NCBI GenBank assembly: GCA_026929865.2 | Contig: CM049402.1 | Span: 7,869,001-7,933,000 of the forward strand | Reading direction: 5' to 3' | Length of the DNA: 64,000 nt | From: Hyperoplus lanceolatus | Taxonomy: Eukaryota > Chordata > Actinopteri > Uranoscopiformes > Ammodytidae | In this document: positions 60,501-64,000 of the stretch, piece by piece | Layout: each line of letters starts with the position of its first letter | Numbering within the stretch: position 1 is the stretch's first letter | Translations under genes and position numbers: made by a program | The notes under the pieces: model-generated | What the model saw: the letters and a program-made list of their open reading frames with translations, nothing else | What the model was told of the DNA's origin: nothing | Databases searched by the model: none

Positions 60501-60625
60501 AACACTCTTTTTGACTTTTCTCAAACTAGGATGAACCAATTTCTAAAATTTTTGCACATTTATACTATATAGGAGCATAGAGTTCAATACACCTTCATGT
60601 TTCTACCGGGGGAATAATCCTTTAA
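57588..60625. mobile_element. 3.0 kb TTAA-bounded element (family E) with exon-like structure
   Basis: Starts TTAAAGGAATACTTCACCCA and ends gggggaataatcctttaa; TTAA sits at 57588-57591 and 60622-60625. The left quarter is CpG-rich (57800-58270) and includes a perfect 16-bp hairpin (57728-57768). A 69-codon frame (58005-58214) reads RKRGDSRKEEEEKLAVATLA. A donor-like cacagtaag (58274) and an acceptor-like ttatag (58730) bracket a possible intron, and a second open stretch near 58740-58880 ends before an attaaaac signal region (58915). It may be a Kolobok- or piggyBac-like element with remnants of a spliced gene. I recognise no transposase domain. Confidence 0.6.
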
Positions 60626-60680
60626 TGTTCTATTTGTTTAACAGTAACTTAACTGCTACACGCTGATCTAAAGATAGTGA

Positions 60681-61083
60681 TTGCGTTCCGAATCGTATAG
60701 TCTTTCTTTTTTCTATTCTACATACTACATCCGACGATAAAAATAATCTAGTTAGGATGCAGTAGGCATACTTTTGGGACATACTTTACTCTCTTATTTC
60801 ATCATAACATTGCGCCTTGATCTTGCCTCTTGCTTTTATATCCGTCGCATCCCCGTTAGTTTTCATTTGGAGGCTTTGTCGATGTGACGTCACTTCACGT
60901 GCGCACTGGATTGTGGGTCAGAATTGCCCAAATAGGATGCAGTTTTCAACACTAACAATCTTGGCCGCATGAAGTAGGACATCCGGGTACTTCTAACCAT
61001 CCTAAATCTGGCCACAAGAATCGGGACATCCTAAATCTTTTTCTACATACTATATAGTAGAAAGTATGCGATTCGGAACGCAA
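60681..61083. mobile_element. MITE family J, complete copy
   Basis: Perfect 15-bp inverted ends ttgcgttccgaatcg (60681-60695) and cgattcggaacgcaa (61069-61083). Further in, ctacatactac and ctacatactatatagtag also pair. Length is 403 bp. The interior aligns with the split copy at 19474-21300. Target duplication not resolved. Confidence 0.85.
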
Positions 61084-61632
61084 CCAGTGTTTTTCAATAT
61101 AGAAAGCCATGTCTCTGGCATTACCAGTGGTGACACAAGTTTATTTTGCTAAAAAAAAGGCACATTGTCCCGCACAAACGTAGTCTTTATGTCCCACATC
61201 TGGTGAATTGGGATCTGGTCACCCTACTTTGCAAACAGGACCCATACAGCATATTTTCGCAGGTCCATTTGATCCCTACGTTCGGTAATTATGTTATGTT
61301 TCCGTCTCGTAGTAGCGGTGTTTTTAAATATGGCGGGCATGAGGTTTGAGTTGGTCTGGTTGGTCAGGATAATCCCTCCCCCGGCCGCTGGCGCAGGCAG
61401 TTGTTACCTCAAGCCCAGCTCAATCCTGGGGTTTGAGTTGAACCGGTTTTTACAGGCCGGAGCCGGTTCTTTGGCGTTGTGAAACCAAAACACTGGCTCT
61501 AGCTCCGAACTAGCCCGGAACCGGCTCCGATTTTGCTGCGGTGTGAAGAACCGGTTAGTTAATAGTTCTTTGTGGAACTCAAAAAGGTACCATTTAAGGT
61601 TCCATTTAGCACTTTTTTTCTGAGTGTGGAAA

Positions 61633-62597
61633 CCAATAGAGCACATAACTCCATCTAAATCTACAAACTGTTGTTCAAAGCAGGGGCAGATTCAGTCATT
61701 TTGGGGGGCCTAAGGCACAAAAAGTAAAAAATAAGTAATTAAAAATATTTATATTTTTATGGGACCCAAGACGATTGTCTAGATTTTCCTAAGTAACATC
61801 TGCCTCTGATTTTAAGTGGGTAGGTGAATACTATAATGTAGAGATTTAGCTCCCAAGGTGACCGAAAAGGTAAACGCCATTTTCATTTTATTGTGACTTA
61901 TCCCATGTATTCAATCATAGACTAGGTACTTACATGCACACACACACATACACACGCCGAGTAATTCATTAGTGAAGCTGCAGTGAACATTTTATGCAGA
62001 GCAGATAGGGGAACAAATGGCACTGTTCATTGGTTCTTGTAGTCATTATTGTCATTATTATTCCACATTCTGGTCCGTCTGTAATTACCCACTTCATTTC
62101 CCGTCCCAACTCTAGCTGTAAGTCTACCAAATTGCAGAGCTTTTGAATCACAGGCGGAGAGGAGAAGTAAAAAAGCCTCTGAAGTCGTACACATTCAATA
62201 TTGATGAGCTGAGATATTTCAGATGATTAGCATCAGAGATTTCTCTTCGCTCTTTTATTTTTACATCGGCAAGGTCAAATGCCTAAAATGTCCCACTTAG
62301 ACTTATACATTTCCCAGTTGTTTGATCAGTGCACACGGTACAGAGAGCAGGGCAGATATATCTTATTAAATACATGACATTTATTAGCCTTTGAATCCTC
62401 GAGGGGGAGAAAAATTATACAAAATGCTATGTAATGCAATCTAAAAATCTCTATAGAGCTATAAAGCTTTTGTTTTATATAATTGGGAAAAGACAAATCT
62501 CAGCTTAAATTGTGCGTGTGTGTGATCACAGCCTAAGCACTACACTTAATCAAGCAATTTAGTTCTGTAGACATGCAAAAGCTAGTACATTAAAGGT
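61633..62597. other. No gene seen; possible 3' UTR region of the gene to the right
   Basis: A short repeat-like segment (caggggcagattcagtcatt, ggggggcctaaggc) is at 61681-61720. On the minus strand, AATAAA-type signals occur near 62640 and 62375 and could serve as polyadenylation signals for the exon at 63123-63712, but nothing decides between them. Confidence 0.4.
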
Positions 62598-62956
62598 TTA
62601 AAGGAGGAGGAAGCGAGTCTGGAGAATGCTCTCAAAATAATTTATTTTCGAAATCAATGGGTATCGCCTCACAATCCGCTTCCTGCCCATACAGTACGCA
62701 CACTGAAAAAAAAGATGGTGTTACTACACAGCCTAGGCTATGTACACTGCTATGTAAACAAAGGGTATGAAAACAAAAAGGGGGGGGCACTTGCAGCTAG
62801 AAACATGGCCATTTACAGAGCCTAGGCTGTGTGTTAACACTGGATTTGTTTTTCAGTGCGCACACAGACGAGTAGCAGAAGAAAGATATTCACTGATGTT
62901 GACAAAAAGTTATTTTGGCAACAAGCCTTCTCCAGAATCGCTGACTCCACCTTTAA
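62598..62956 (+). mobile_element. TTAA-bounded MITE (family B), complete
   Basis: Starts TTAAAGGAGGAGGAAGCGAG and tctggagaatgc, and ends ccttctccagaatcgctgac followed by tccacctttaa. TTAA is at both ends (62598-62601 and 62953-62956). Inside are inverted gcctaggct motifs (62733 and 62821). It is the reference copy for 812-1402 and 42218-42470. It may lie in the 3' UTR of the gene to the right. Confidence 0.88.
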
Positions 62957-63122
62957 GTAAACTTGCTGACAATATTCGCACAAGTTAGAATCAGCGCATT
63001 GTGAGTATAAATATAATACTGTAAATATAAAGTCCACTTCTCAAAACATCACAACATTGTCTTTGCTGTTGTGAAATCCTCATCAAGTTAGTTTGTTCAC
63101 CATGCTGCCACGGTAGAGCAAT
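62957..63122 (-). other. Proximal 3' UTR of the proline-rich gene
   Basis: The minus-strand sequence directly after the TAG stop. It has no coding feature and must be 3' UTR unless another intron follows. Confidence 0.6.

Positions 63123-64000
<878 letters not shown>

Larger units (their letters stand above)
57059..61554. mobile_element. hAT-like composite element with about 100-bp inverted ends
   Basis: The left end (57059-57180: ctttcacaccaaaaagaacc, agccagttccgggct, ttggtttcacaacg) and right end (61440-61554: gcgttgtgaaaccaaaacac, agcccggaaccggct, ggtgtgaagaacc) are inverted relatives. A CpG-rich block (57180-57320) and (TG)n follow the left end. A 3.0 kb TTAA element (57588-60625) and a family J MITE (60681-61083) sit inside. 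No 8-bp duplication was resolved. Confidence 0.7.
56940..61632. mobile_element. MITE family G (ggttctt type) split by a large hAT nest
   Basis: The left part (56940-57058) repeats ggttctttatagaacc, gaaccatttttaaaggttct and gagggttcttc. The right part (61555-61632) has tagttctttgtggaactc, ggttccattt and ttctgagtgtgg. This aggttctt/aagaacc pattern is a familiar fish MITE. The block between belongs to other elements. Confidence 0.55.

Overview
The window looks like nuclear DNA of a teleost (ray-finned) fish. I infer this from the mix of degenerate elements: a DIRS-type tyrosine-recombinase retrotransposon, L2-type and endonuclease-bearing LINE pieces, Tc1/mariner, piggyBac and hAT transposons, several families of short elements bounded by TTAA, and very many (CA/TG)n tracts. 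There is no bacterial gene organisation, CRISPR array, rRNA or tRNA that I can support. The only host gene I can support is at the right edge: the last coding exon of a proline-rich protein on the minus strand (63123-63712), whose other exons must lie beyond the window. I cannot name it. The rest is intergenic or very deep intronic DNA.

Layout. 1-1632: an unrecognised stretch, a TTAA-bounded element split by a LINE 3' end, and another LINE tail. 1633-7347: a decayed DIRS element on the minus strand with recognisable gag, reverse transcriptase and tyrosine-recombinase remnants, inverted ends and internal repeats. 7348-12273: mostly unique DNA with microsatellites. 12274-13775: an L2-like LINE 3' end (minus). 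13776-19195: unique DNA with microsatellites and one dispersed repeat. 19199-21310: a LINE tail and a hAT element nested in a MITE. 21441-27557: mostly unique. 27558-31794: a hAT MITE, a TTAA MITE and a piggyBac copy that itself hosts two further elements. 32868-34820: a nearly intact Tc1 element inside a MITE. 36-41 kb: an inverted pair of repeats flanking an endonuclease-type LINE 3' end and a long (TA)n tract. 42.2-48.1 kb: more TTAA and inverted-repeat MITEs, a CTCCT satellite and an internally deleted Tc1/mariner-type element. 49744-51991: a three-level nest with an unusual repeated 15-base motif. 53489-61632: an 8 kb stack of at least six elements. 62598-62956: a TTAA MITE next to the host gene's 3' end.

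The elements do not form a pathway. They read as a record of successive insertions, and several events can be ordered because target-site duplications or split host elements are visible. Perfect duplications bracket three hAT-type copies (19547-21091, 27558-28394, 53489-56931). TTAA brackets at least seven elements from five families. I found no convincing new cellular system. The observations most worth checking are the DIRS copy with its displaced 5' repeat, the mariner-type copy whose transposase ends have been joined, the five-fold 15-mer motif element, and the 3 kb TTAA element with exon-like structure.
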